Positions 9,823 to 20,749 of a stretch of DNA of 64,000 bases are shown piece by piece. A model generated the notes under the pieces. It worked only from the letters and a program-made list of their open reading frames with translations. It made no database searches and had not been told where the DNA came from. The translations under genes and the position numbers were made by a program. This DNA comes from Arion vulgaris (taxonomy: Eukaryota; Mollusca; Gastropoda; Stylommatophora; Arionidae): assembly GCA_020796225.1 (NCBI GenBank), contig CM036758.1, positions 68,957,274 through 69,021,273 on the forward strand. The letters are read 5' to 3'. Position 1 is the stretch's first letter. Every line of letters starts with the position of its first letter.

Positions 9823-10138
9823 ATTGATTGATTGATTGATTGATAGGACCATCATCATTGCAATTTGGTGAGTAGCCATGTGTGCCCCGATCTCTTTCTT
9901 ACACAGCGAGATCTTAGCTGCAGTGTACGAACTCCGTAGCACCGCCGAGGGTCCCCTATGTAATTTTGAAGATGGTGAAGACATTTTTGTAGGAATTTTA
10001 TTTTTAATCGTTTCTAATGAATTTTACCGGGCAGCGGCTTTCCAACCTGCTCCTCTAGATATTGAACTGCCAAGTGTTTTGCGTTCTCAAATTGAGCAGA
10101 GGGCATACGTTTCTCTCTCTCGCAATCATCGCTTAGAC
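9823..10138 (-). mobile_element. R4 retroposon with (TCAA)n tail, minus strand
   Basis: The plus strand starts with ATTGATTGATTGATTGATAG and continues GACCATCATCATTGCA. Other copies are at 25510-25870, 34870-35300 and, in the opposite sense, 58590-58880. On the minus strand the repeat would be the 3' tail of a retroposon. The hAT MITE at 10139-10600 interrupts it. Confidence 0.6.
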
Positions 10139-10600
10139 CTTAGATTCCCAAACTTTTTCGGCCCACCGCCCACTTTGCACAACATAAACTTTGTAACGCC
10201 CCCTCCACATTTTAACAGTTTGACAACCCCCCACACACACACACACACACACACATATACATGCTATATTTTCTCTTTGACAGAAAAAATGTATATATAT
10301 TTCTGTCTACATCGTCAATTTTCAAATGATTATATACATGAAATAGAAAATTGATGAAAAAATGGATCATGTAAGACGGGCATAAGATGAATTAAAATAC
10401 ACAGTTCAAATTTTAAATGATTATTCAATCGCAAAATCACGAAAATAATATATTTTGAAATATTTATTATTAATTTCTTCTTTAAGAAGCCACCGATACC
10501 TAATCGCCCGAACACACCCAAATTCTTCTGAACCCACTATCGCCTCCTAGAACGTCTCAGCGCCCACTGGGGGGCGTACCGCATACTTTGGAAAACGCTT
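10139..10600. mobile_element. hAT-type MITE with 8-bp target duplication
   Basis: The element is bounded by GCTTAGAC at 10131-10138 and 10601-10608, a perfect 8-bp duplication. The ends read TTCCCAAACTTTTTCGG and, on the other strand, TTTTCCAAAGTATGCGG, typical degenerate hAT termini. No transposase remains. A second copy lies inverted at 36619-37037. Confidence 0.8.
10230..10258. repeat. (CA)n microsatellite
   Basis: A simple CA dinucleotide run inside the hAT MITE. The sister element at 36619 has only a short GTGTGTG at the same place, so this is an expansion in one copy. Confidence 0.9.
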
Positions 10601-10639
10601 GCTTAGACTAATGTACCAGATTTCTCCATAAATCTTATT

Positions 10640-11000
10640 CATGTGGACATCTGATTTATGCAGCCTTTAGCAGAGGCGTGTTTTTCGTCACATCTTCAGC
10701 GCTATTTAGAGCTCTGGTGCTTATCCTTCGGCGATGTGTCCAGTTTCAGCCAGTGTTTACTGGGTTCGCTCTCCGTTAGCCTTTGGCAGTCCCCAGCCTA
10801 CATGCAAGGCTACATACGTTTTATCTTCCGTCTCCGATAGGACAAGGAACTCGATCTCACCTACACTGGGTGATACCCAGATACCTATCAGGGATCTCTG
10901 AAAAAATATTCAGACGGCTCCACGAGGAGCGAACATGGTACCTTTGGCACGAGAAACGAGCACCTATACGCTACAGCCACCCCTCAATCAAGAGGTTTCT
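10640..11000 (-). mobile_element. R4-related head segment
   Basis: Bases 10830-10960 (CTCCGATAGGAC, GATCTC-CCTACACTGG, GGGATCTCTGAAAAAATATTC, GGCTCCACGAGG) match 25780-25860 next to another R4 copy. Together with 9823-10138 it probably formed one element, split by the hAT MITE. Confidence 0.45.
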
Positions 11001-11193
11001 TACATATATAAATATATATTTCTGAAATATATTCTTCTTCGGGCATATAATGCGAACGTGTAGGGAGGCTTAGAACATTTGGTGACAACAGGTAAAATTG
11101 AGGGAAGAAGGCACCATTCATTTCTTTTAATAGATGTTTATTTCTAACAAGTAGCGTTCTATATTTCGAACTGTATTCTTTATCATGTACTGT

Positions 11194-11398
11194 GCCCGTC
11201 TGCCCAGCGTGTTCGTAGCGCGTTGGACTACGGGTGACTATCCTCTGTGTGTGCGGGTTCAATTCCGCGGGATGGCAGAAAAGCCACAGATTCCCCAGAT
11301 TTACGGTGTTCGTGGCACCGAACCGAAGGGTTACGATGTCCATGGCACCGAGCCGAAGAGCTGAAAAGCTCAAGTGCTTCTGGATCGGAAAAAAAAAA
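11194..11398 (+). mobile_element. tRNA-derived SINE R2, best-defined copy
   Basis: A 205-bp element flanked by perfect 12-bp duplications ATCATGTACTGT at 11182-11193 and 11399-11410. The 5' part is tRNA-like, with A-box-like GTAGCGCGTTGGACTACGGG and B-box-like GGGTTCAATTCC. The body carries GGTGTTCGTGGCACCGA twice in variant form and TGCTTCTGGATCGG, and it ends in an A tract. Open frames through it are accidental. Other copies: 8385-8593, 27017-27217, 34297-34487, 58353-58554. Confidence 0.9.
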
Positions 11399-11655
11399 AT
11401 CATGTACTGTAATGTCTTGTTCTATATTTCGAACTGTATTCTATTTCCTTTGTTATGATGACTTGCCATTTATATCTAATCTTATTCTATGACATGTGTT
11501 AAGACGAATGTTGAAGGTGAAAACGGGCGTAGATAATTAAACTTACCATAATATTTAGTTTCAGGGGCGGCTCGTCAATAAGGGCCTGTGGGGCCACAAA
11601 AAATCGAAAGGGGATAACTTCCCGGAATAGACAAATGTGATAAAAAAATAAACAT

Positions 11656-11793
11656 GGTACAGGTATTAAGAGCTTCCGAAAAACAAATAGACAAACACGG
11701 GACTCGAACCACTTACCCTAGTCCCCACGACACCAATCGATCGAGTCCCGTGTTTGTCTATTTGTTTTTCCGGAAGCTCTTAATACCTGTACC
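11656..11793. repeat. Near-perfect inverted repeat (51-bp arms, 33-nt loop)
   Basis: The left arm 11656-11707 (GGTACAGGTATTAAGAGCTT...GGGACTCGA) is the reverse complement of 11741-11793 apart from one extra G. The arms contain the R10 tRNA-like block (GGGACTCGAACC, TTTGTCTATTTG). A transcript would form a long hairpin. Confidence 0.9.
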
Positions 11794-12214
11794 CTATTTA
11801 TTTGTTGATCATATTCGTTACTTCCGTTGCTTCCTCTGGGGTTCTTGATAAAAAAAACTCCGTGTGCTCACGGAATAGACAAATAATAGTAAATACTTCA
11901 ATAACCATGATTTTTCCGAAAAATTGTATCTGGCCCACCAAGAAAAATGGCCACGAGCTGCCACTGTTTAGTTCTCAAACCGGGACAATTTTGAGAGTTT
12001 ACTTAAAACAGAAAGTGTGCGCCTTCTATGAGAATTTAGAAAGAGAAAAGTTATTACTGTCGTCATTGCTTGTAATCTGTAATACCGTTTTTTTGGGCGG
12101 TGTAGGACAGATGGGACATGAGTCTGTGGGATTTAATGGTTGTATGGCCAGTGCAGTCGCCGCGAAGCTGTTCAGGTTTAGATGTTTTATTTATGCCCCC
12201 GACAGAAAAAACTC

Positions 12215-12298
12215 ATTGACCTTACCGTGAATTGAACACAGATCTCCCGTGTGGTAGCCACCCTCTAATTCCTTCGACCAGACGCACCACAAAAGAGA
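12215..12298 (-). mobile_element. tRNA-like SINE head
   Basis: The minus strand reads GTGGTGCGTCTGGTCGAAGG, then TGGCTACCACACGGGAG, then TGTTCAATTCACGG, which resembles a tRNA gene with A and B boxes. Cloverleaf integrity was not tested. It is most likely a SINE head, since the flanks are repetitive. Confidence 0.4.
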
Positions 12299-12309
12299 GA
12301 GGTATATTT

Positions 12310-12800
12310 AGCTAAATTCAATATCAATGACACTGCGGAAACGAGTACTACGGTGTGCTACATTGAGCAAATATGTATGGCAGCGTATCATTGACAATGA
12401 ACAAGCAATCAATACGTTCACTAGAAGCCACAGAGATGTGATTTTACAGAAGAATGATGAAAATTCAAAGGACAGCGAAGAAAACAAATGATGAGGTTTT
12501 AAAATAGGCTTGCACACAAAGACATCTTGTCAAAAGAATAAGAATCCGACAATCAAGGTTCTTCGGACATATAATGCGAAGAGAAGGTTTATAATATTTG
12601 GTGACTACATGTAAAATTGAGGGAAGAAGAGATCGTGGAAGACAGAGAGAGAAGATGTTGGATGATCTGATAACGTGGTTCGACAAAAGATCGACGTCAG
12701 ATCTGATTAACTGCACCAAGGAGAGAGAGAGAGAGTTGGGAAGATACATATCGCCTATGCCGGCAAGCAATGAAGACACGTGATTGATTAATATTTAACC
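12310..12800 (+). mobile_element. LINE-C 3' end, 5'-truncated
   Basis: Nucleotide partner of 57820-58290. Shared blocks include AATGACACTGCG-AAACGAGTAC, GAAGCCACAGAGATGTG, TTCTTCGG-CATATAATGCGAAG, GGAAGA-AGATCGTGGAAGACAG and GGTTCGACAAAA-ATCGACGTCAG. It ends in TGATTGATTAAT, the LINE-C tail. Several stops and indels. Confidence 0.85.
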
Positions 12801-12909
12801 AAGTAAATATGATTCACAAAGACAACGTAATGGATTGGTTAATATACAATAACAATTAGGTAGTAATAACTTTAAATTAATTTTAACAGAACATAACTTA
12901 TTATTAACA

Positions 12910-13265
12910 AGTTATTACTATTTCATAACAACATTACATACCAATTTACTCCAATCTTGAAGCAACCAGCAAATCCAGTAGAGACTAAAAGACAGATTAA
13001 AAATGCAATCTTCATACCAACACTGTGCTACCAGTGCCAAACATGGGCACTGACAAAAGAACAAGAAAGGAAAATTACCACCTGTGAAATAAGATGCTTG
13101 AGGAAAGCAGTAAATAAAACAAGAAGAGACCATATAAGAAATGAGGAAATTAGAAAAACAGTCGAAACAACACCTCATCAAGAGGAAGGGGCAGACCACT
13201 ATCTCAGAAACCGATCATCAGGACTGCGGCGCCTAGCGACAAAAAAGCAGAAAAGAAAAAAGAAA
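12910..13265 (+). mobile_element. LINE-D 3' fragment
   Basis: Reads RQIKNAIFIPTLCYQCQTWA, TCEIRCLRKAVNKTRRDHI and NEEIRKTVETTP. It is closely similar to 16980-17530. Sequence between this block and the tail is deleted (CATCAAGAGGAAGGGGCAGACC joins RSSG-AT). Confidence 0.75.
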
Positions 13266-13419
13266 GAAGATTACTGTTTATCTACAGCGATAACTTTCCT
13301 TTAAAATTATTTGCTATTTTTGATGGCATCGAAAAATTCACTATAATTTAGTTCACAATTAACTTTGCATCGCAATAAAACTTTTACGGTTGATTCAGCC
13401 ATTTTACCTCTTTCTTCAG

Positions 13420-13660
13420 ATCATATCTTCGTCTTCTCTGAACGCTCCATACCGACCACTTGTTAATCACTCTTTTGATTTGTATGTGATCTGAGCCTAA
13501 GAGCGATTGTACATTGTGCCAGTTATGCGCCTACAAGTACATCCGCTTTCTGCAATGTTTTTATTTACTAGGGTAGCTTCCCTAGGTCCTACGTCGGTCG
13601 CCTCTTACAACATGCCTTGTAGGTTGCAGTGTTACACTAGTCTTCCACAATTACAGAACA
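13420..13660 (-). mobile_element. SINE-like repeat R1, minus strand
   Basis: Antisense R1: CTCCATACCGACCACTTGTTAA, GATTTGTATGTGATCTGAG, TTTTTATTTACTAGGGTAGC, then CGCCTCTTACAACATGCC. It ends near GCAGTGTTAC. Confidence 0.75.
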
Positions 13661-15140
13661 CATGCAGATTCTACAAATTGGCATTGGCTGCCCAAGAATG
13701 AAAACTCGCAGACCTGGTTAGAAGATGAAGAATAAGAAGAAGGTGGCAGTGTTAATATTATTTACTTACCTGGCCGTTCCCGGCAACACATGGGCGCTTC
13801 AGATCATATGTTATTCATTATTTAGAATATCATTTCAGCAGGGGCAGATATGCCTCCAAGAAACAACATACTGACTTCTCACCACGCTACACAGACTCAT
13901 TGGTTTAAATCGCATCAACATTACTACTTGCGTTATCTGCTATCAGCTGCTTAATTTGTTAGTTCAACCTTGATGTTGCTCCAATCTCTTCATTCACTTC
14001 CAGGAGTAATTATGACTTTGCGGTTTAGAAGCATTAAATGCCGGAAGTCTATTACAACTGACGTACAGATACCCCTTTCATTTATCTTATTAACTACAAG
14101 TTCAAAGCTGAACGTATTATATGACCATGATTCCTTATATTTCTAGATCGGTCTTCTAGTTTGGGACATGCTTGGTTTGCCAGAGTGAGATAGCTTTCTT
14201 CAGATGGTGGAAAGTAAAAAATTGTAGCATGCAACAGATGAATAATGTTCTTCAAGTCAATCTACATCCGGGAGGTGCTAGTTGGTACCTGTATCTCCGA
14301 GGACAAAGGCTATCGGGACTCTGGAATCACATAGAAAGATATGGTTATTTCCAGGTTTAAAACTTATTAAAATGGGCAAATTGGGATTAAGAGTCCAGAT
14401 AAAAGACAACATAAGAGATGACCAACTATATAGAACGGGGGCAAATGGTGATAGTGAACCAATGAGAGCAGTCCATCTAAGGGCAGCTGTCCCCAATTGA
14501 ATATACAACCTGCTGCCTTGCTTGCAAGATTAAGGTAAGCACACATGAAAACTGATGGAAATCAAATGTGCATGGCCATAACATTGTGTACTGCATCTCA
14601 TTTACTAATGCAGTCTTGAAAAGGATTCCAGATATTGTACACTGGCCCAGGAGTCACACTAGGTAGGTATAGTATGGCGCCTCAAGCAGACCTACCACAA
14701 ATTACTAATTGCTACCCTCACACGTTTTGGAGAACCATAAGACGGGAACAATGGTCAAACAATTCTGACCAGGGTTGCCAACTAAAAATTGAGAAAATAA
14801 GCCAAACACTGGCCGGAACAAGCAAAAAAAAGCCAGGAGGAAAAACAGTGCTATTTCATACTCACCTAGTACCTACATCACAAGAAGAGCTCCAAATCAA
14901 GGCCACCACTATCCTCACCACTGAAACCAGCACCATACACTTTATAAGTAGATAAGCTCTTTACCATATTAGGGGAAGCAGTAAAATCCTTGCAACATTT
15001 GTTAGATAAGAGTAGTTTTGTTCTTATTTTCACTATCGCCTCAAGAAGCTGCAGTTGCGTTCTATTTCTAGCTTTTGTTTATACAAGATGATACAAGAGA
15101 GAACACCCTCTCAATAACAGCATTACTAACTGGAGTTAGC
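13661..15140. other. Unassigned region, no gene recognised
   Basis: Short open frames occur at 14172-14508 and 14635-14955, but none has splice context or a motif I recognise. Bases 14760-14850 (GGGTTGCCAACT, then repeats of AGCCA) have a partner with AGCCAAA repeats at 16490-16600, so a decayed DNA transposon may span 14760-16610. Confidence 0.35.
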
Positions 15141-15234
15141 AAAGGTGGCAAGCTCTTTAAATGACTCGTGTTTAAGAACACCAACCAAAACATACAAGTG
15201 TTTTTGTGTTGAAGTGTCAGTAGATTCATCAATA

Positions 15235-15378
15235 ATTAAGTCTTATTTCTTGTACTTTAAGTCAACAATGAGATCATCTATAATTAAGTCATATTTCTTG
15301 TACTTTAAGTCAACAATGAGATCAACTTTAATTAAGTCATTATTTCTTGTACTTTAAGTCAACAATGAGATCATCTTT
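15235..15378. repeat. 48-bp tandem repeat, 3 units
   Basis: Three units of ATTAAGTC-TATTTCTTGTAC, TTTAAGTCAACAATGAGATC, AwCTwTw. Differences between units are few. Confidence 0.9.
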
Positions 15379-15799
15379 CATTGATGGTGAGATGATGTTT
15401 TTTATTAAACAAAAACATTTTGTTCTGTACAACGGTATGTGCTCTAAAGTGCTCCCTTGTCCATGACCTATCATTATTTCACTAAGATGGTCGACAGAAC
15501 GGATGGCACAGTGACAGGCCACACATACAGCAACCTGAAGTTCTGCTGCCTTAACCTTATCATAATTTTGTATAGGAGAATTCTACACTTGAAGTATATT
15601 AAGTCCTGTTGATGGAGTTCTCTGTCTGTGTTTTTCTTACTTTTCATGTGCAGCGTGGCTACAGGCTTTAGGCACAACGGTATAGAGGCATAATTTACAG
15701 AACGCATTTTGTGATCCATCAGAAGATCTTTTCTCCCATACAAAAGTCTTTTCCCAATTTCTATTATATTTACGACTACTGTCATCAGATTCATTCTGA

Positions 15800-16220
15800 G
15801 ACTGACGCGCTTCCTATATTAATGTATGGCTCGGAAACATGGACAATGAACAGTTAGAAGACAGAATTGATGCATTTGAGATGTGGATATATAGAAGAAT
15901 AGGTAGAGTTTCATGGACAGAAAAACAGACAAATAAATAAGTTTTAGGAAAACTAGGCATGAAGAAACAATTATTAAGAGAAATAAAATTCATACAAATA
16001 AAGTATTTTGAGCATATAAAAGACATGACACCTTGATAAAATTTTTTCTAGAGGGAAAGTTGAAGGGCGAAAAACAGGAGGAAGACCGAGAGATAAGTGG
16101 GAGGGAAACTTTAAGAAATGGACAGCTTACAGTCTAACAGAGTACAACACCAAGGCGAAAGACAGAGAATACAGGAGATTCATTGCAGCCAACCTTCGAT
16201 GTGGAGACGGCACCTGATGA
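15800..16220 (+). mobile_element. LINE-E 3' end
   Basis: Frames read [15 protein letters not shown], then GRPRD-like ...EEDREISGRETLRNGQLTV and YRRFIAANLRCGDGT, then GATGATGATGAC. The YRR-IA-N--CGDGT ending matches 37236-37390 ([18 protein letters not shown]). A dead 5'-truncated RTE-like insertion. Confidence 0.65.
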
Positions 16221-16804
16221 TGATGACTGTCATAAGATTGCTTTAATTTTTTTGTTGCCATAGTTAGAGTCCTTGCAAAATTACACACAAATAAAAACAG
16301 ATAGCAGGATTACAGTGCATAATTCCAGGCAGGAAAAGAGCAAAGCAGGAAGTGCTATAACTTTCCATGTTTCATAATCTTTAGTACTAAGCATATTGTT
16401 CAACAATGGAAACCAAAACCAATAAAAAACCTATATTAAGTATATTTACCCAATTTTCTCTTAAGAATTATACATTTTAGAAAAAAGTTTGGATATGAAA
16501 AAAGCCAAAACATCGGCCAAAAAGCCAAACACTTTTTTAAAGCCAACCACTTTTAAAAAAAGCCAAATTCCTCTAATCTGGCTTTTAAAAGGCCAAATTG
16601 CAACTGATTGACAAACGAGTCAAATTTCCTAAAGTCATGGACTATAGCAGACTCAAACTTCATGCCATTCTTCTGGTTTTGCAAAATAAAAACAAAACGC
16701 ATAATAAACCAATTAAGAATGTACTACATCTTTTCTTAAAATGAACTGCTCTTTGCTGACGACCAGTGATATTCATAATAATAGAACAGCTTCAAGAACC
16801 ATAA
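16221..16804. other. AT-rich unassigned, AGCCAAA-rich
   Basis: No gene. Bases 16490-16600 contain about six AGCCAAA motifs followed by a reverse-complement TGGCTTTT, which can fold back. Possible right end of the decayed element mentioned for 13661-15140. Confidence 0.35.
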
Positions 16805-17530
16805 ACTTACTCAACAATAAGCCCTCAATGCAAACATGAAGATCAAAAATTCAAAAGACAGAAGTCATGACTATAAGCAGAGAACATAAAGATATCAACA
16901 TAAAAATAAATGACCAAACGCTAAAGCAGGTGAGAGAATTCAAATACCTTGGAAGTATCTTCACATCTGATAGTAGACTGGACAGAGTGATCGAAACAAG
17001 AATCCAGTAAGCCAACAACATTACATACCAGCTTACCCCAATTTGAAACACCCAGCTATTCCAGTAGCAACTAAAAGACAGATTATAAATTCAATCTTTA
17101 TACCAACACTGTGCTACAAGAGCCAAACATGGGCACTGACAAAAGAACAAGAAAGGAAAATTACCACATGCGAAATGAGATGCCTGAGAAAGCAGTAAAT
17201 GAAACAAGAAGAGACCATATAAGAAATGAGGAAATTAGAAGAACAGTCGGAACAACACCTGCTATTAGATTTATTGAAAAACAGAGACTCAAATGGTTTG
17301 GCCACTTGGTCAGAATGAACCGACCCCAGTTGCAAGAGCGTACAACCTGAAAATGGAATCATCAAGAGGAAAGGGCAGACCAAGAAAAGATGGGTTGATG
17401 GAGTTACAGACATCTTAAAACTCCACAATACCACAGCATATCAAGCGACCGAGCGTGCATTATCTCGAAAACCGATCATCAGTTAAACCTGCTACGCCTA
17501 GCGGCAAAAAAGCAGAGAAGGACACAAGAC
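16805..17530 (+). mobile_element. LINE-D 3' end
   Basis: Readable blocks in changing frames: [74 protein letters not shown] and RGKGRPRKDGLMELQTS. This is the C-terminal third of an RTE-like reverse transcriptase. It carries several frameshifts. Confidence 0.75.
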
Positions 17531-17706
17531 AAGAATGTCATGGAGTTTGTTTTTCTTACAAATAATATGCGACAACAGTGAGAAATTCGTGATTTCCTTT
17601 TTAGTATCAACAATTTTTTTAAAAAGGTTCACTGAATTGCCAGATAAGCTACATTTAACCAATGTATCTTTTCTTCCCTTGTACCTGAGATATTGGGAAA
17701 TTAATC

Positions 17707-17785
17707 GGGAGGAGAGAGGGGAGGAAAGGGGATATTGGGAGAGGATTGGGGAGCGGATTGGGGAGGGGATTGGGGAAGGGGCGGG
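17707..17785 (+). other. G-rich tract with quadruplex potential
   Basis: About 79 bases almost free of C on the plus strand, with many runs of three or more G (GGGAGG, GAGGGG, AAAGGGG, TTGGGAG, TTGGGG x3, AAGGGGCGGG). It meets the usual G3+N1-7 pattern for G-quadruplexes over part of its length. It stands out sharply from AT-rich surroundings. Confidence 0.7.
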
Positions 17786-17934
17786 TGATGTAAGGATATT
17801 ATATGCGTCTTGTCTGATGCGCTTAGTAAGTTGGTAATCATTTCTCTAAAGTTGTTTTTGATGCCAACACTTATCTTTTGCGCTATCTTACTCCCACTGT
17901 AGATCTATTATTAAATATTTTCAATGTGACTGTG

Positions 17935-18349
17935 TGGTCATCATCATCATCAGGTGCCGTGCCGGCTGGCGTAGGCTATCATGGATCTCCACCTATCAAC
18001 TCAGATGCTGACGCTCTACCGTGCCATGAAGTCAGGCCATCCAACATTTTCTCTCTCTATCTTCCCCTGTTTCGTCTACCCTCAATTTTACCGGTTGTCA
18101 CGATGTGTTCTAAACCTCCCTCCTCATCACATGCCCGAAAAATGATGACTGCCTCTTTCTTATATTGATGATAAGCTTTCTCTGTCTTGATCTCATTCAG
18201 CACCTCAACATTAGAAATTTTAGCAGTCCATGGGATTCTCATCATTCTTCTATAAGACCACATTTCTGTGACCTTCAGAGATTTTTCGATGTGTGTTCAT
18301 TGTCCATGACTCGCATCCGTATGTCAGTATTGGTTCTAATAATAACCGT
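17935..18349 (-). mobile_element. LINE-C 3' part, downstream of a nested insertion
   Basis: Minus strand reads ILTYGCESWTMN, YRRMMRIPWTAKISNVEVLN, then EEGGLEHIVTTGKIEGRRNR, the LINE-C order of 57870-58180. It continues the piece at 19776-20061, from which it is separated by LINE-F. Confidence 0.8.
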
Positions 18350-19775
18350 CCATCGCAAGCGATGATGACAACAATCTCAGACGTGTACTGTTGCACCTCT
18401 CTGGTGTGTGCGGAGGTGACTGTAGAGTCCAATCCTAGAACAGAATCCCCGACCACAGGTGGGGCATACATGATCAAGGTTAGACATGTGCGTGTTGTGT
18501 GCTCTGTCTTTTCGCGCTGCTCGTTTTCTCTGTGACTCAACAATACGATGATTCTCAGCTATTCGGGTTCCTCTTTTGTTGTTACAGCGCCACATTTGGC
18601 GATCTTGCGCAAGGGATTCCCAGCACGTATTGTCTATATCGAAGCATTTCAGAGACACTTTAAGAGTTTCTTTAAAGCGTTTTTTCTGTCCACCAGCTAA
18701 ACGTCTGCCCCCTTCAAGCTCGCCATACATCAACTGTTTTGGGATGCGTTTATCAGGCATTCGAGCAACGTGACCGACCCATCTCAGTTGGGCCTTCTGC
18801 AACAGGGTGTTGACGCTTGGGATCTTTGCTCTTGTGAGGACTTCGCTGTCTGGAATTTTGTCCTGCCAGTTTATTTTTAGTATTCTGCGTAGACAGCTTG
18901 TGTGGAAATGGTTTAATTTTCTTCCGTGTCTGCTATACACTGTCCATGTCTCGCTTGCGTACAGCAGCGTGGTTAGCACTATGGCCTGGTAAACTTTCAG
19001 CTTTGTGACTATGCTTATCCCCTTCCGTTCCCACACAGTGACACGTAACCTTCCGAACGCAGCACTGGCTTTGGATATCCTATTGTGGACCTCAGAATCT
19101 ATGTTTGCCGATCTGGATAGGAGGCTGCCAAGATAAGCAAAGTTGTCCGTTGACTGGAGACGCTGGTGTTTAATGTTGATGACTGGATCGTAATACTGTT
19201 CTCTAGGGGCGGGCTGGAACATGACCTCTGTTTTTTGGTGTTAATGGTGAGGCCAAACCTATCACAGGCCATTGAGAACTTGTCCATGTAAGTCTGCATT
19301 TCTTCCTCAGAGTTGGTAGCGAGGGCACAGTCATCAGCAAACAACAGGTTTGAGATAGTTGATTCTTTTACCTTGGTGGAGGATTTTAACCTCCGAAGAT
19401 TGAATAGGTTACCATCTGTCCTGTATCTAATCTTTACCCCATGTTCGTCGCCTTCCCAAAAGACATCCGTGAGCATGGCAGCAAACATCATGCTGAAGAG
19501 TGTTGGGGCCAGTACACAGCCCTGTTTGACGCCGTTGGTGACATGGAAGGCTTCCGACAGCTCCTCTTCGTCAAGTACACGTGCCATCATGCCCTCGTGA
19601 AACTGTTGAACGATCTTGATGAATTTCCTTGGGCATCCAAATTTTTCCATGATCTTCCATAGACCCTCCCTGTTAACCGTGTCGAAAGCCTTTGTCAGAT
19701 CGATAAAGACCATATAGAGGTTCCGGTGCTGCTCTTGGCATTTCTCCTGTAGTTGGCGAGCAGCAAATATCAGTT
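18350..19775 (-). mobile_element. LINE-F, truncated RT with C-terminal zinc finger, nested in LINE-C
   Basis: From 19775 leftwards the minus strand encodes the palm block LYMVFIDLTKAFDTVNREGL, then GVKQGCVLAPTLFSMMFAA, the catalytic FADD box (ISNLLFADDCALATN), then after a frameshift near 19225 FAYLGSLLSRSANIDSEV, LLYASETWTVYSRHGRKLNH, WVGHVARMPDKRIPKQLMYG and a C2H2-type finger CPTCGRGFCSRIGLYSHLRTH (18415-18477). A second 3' end is at 20750-21200. The 5' half is missing. The 3' tail has a (TTA)n run. Confidence 0.85.
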
Positions 19776-20061
19776 CTATGTAGCACTGAATAACTTGCAT
19801 TCGGATCGGAATTGATAAGGACTTGCTGCAGATAATGCTTCTCATTTTCAGGAATGATGTTTTCGCTTGTCCTATTCTGCTCTTTATTTCTGATCGGCAT
19901 CTGCCATCTGATGTTACCAGGACTCCGAGGTATTTAAATTGCTGAACGTGTCTTAGATCAGTCCCATTTACTGTGATGGTGCCATTTGACAAAATCTGCT
20001 TTTTTGATATTATCATAACTTCTGTCTTCTTAATATTCAAACTGTGCGGTAGACGATACAA
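19776..20061 (-). mobile_element. LINE-C part, upstream of the nested LINE-F
   Basis: Reads [36 protein letters not shown] and MQVIQCYIE, the same order as LINE-C at 57600-57870. The next LINE-C residues occur at 18349, beyond LINE-F. Confidence 0.8.
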
Positions 20062-20089
20062 TTCTTACCAGATGAAGAAAAACCATTAA

Positions 20090-20530
20090 AATGTTGTTCT
20101 TTTATGAATTGAGTGATTGGTTTCTTTCGCAGTCTTTTTCTAATTTCTTCATTGTAGCTTTCATTGTTACTCCTGCAGTTTTTCTAAGACCTTTCATTTG
20201 TTATCATTTTTCGCTAATTAGCTGATGTTTGACACTGATAACATAATGCTGGTCAAAATAGGTCTTATATGACATTTGCTTTAGTATTCAAGTGTATCTT
20301 ATATTTCAGGAGCGGTGTTAGTTGTCCCAGTACCAGATTTGCAATCTCTCACCATATGTTGATTTCCCTATACATTTTTTCATCTGAAATTAAAATTGTC
20401 CTAAGGTATTTGAATTCACTTGTTTAGCTAAACTTATGCTCGCCCTATTTTAAATGCGAGAGACTTATTTTGTCGTAAAGTATTAGCTACATATTTCTAC
20501 TTCTGTTCACCGATGATTAGTAGTTTAATC
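20090..20530 (-). mobile_element. LINE-D fragment, decayed
   Basis: Antisense partner of 28840-29300: AGTTTTTCTAAGACC, TGATAACATAATGCTGGTCA, GACATTTGCTTTAGT and AAGGTATTTGAATTCACTTG occur in the same order. Many stops. Confidence 0.6.
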
Positions 20531-20749
20531 TTAGAAAGGCGAATCACAGCAGAGCGATGTGGACCGCATAGAGCACGGCAAGACACTTAGAAAGCCCTGG
20601 TCATCCACTGCATCTAGTACTATCTACAGTCGTCTCGACTAGTCTTGCCCTGGATACAGATAGTCCTGGACGAGAGAGTGAGGTTGACGAATAGCGTAAC
20701 TTTTCCTCACTTTAATACAAATACAGCGCAAGCTACAGTTTCAGACAAC

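Noticed and set aside
14758..16611. Decayed DNA transposon bounded by GGGTTGCCAACT and a reverse GTTGCAATTTGG
   Set aside because: Ends match only loosely and I found no convincing target duplication.
19099..20061. Single 320-codon reverse transcriptase gene
   Set aside because: It is a chimera: LINE-C up to 19776, then LINE-F inserted into it.
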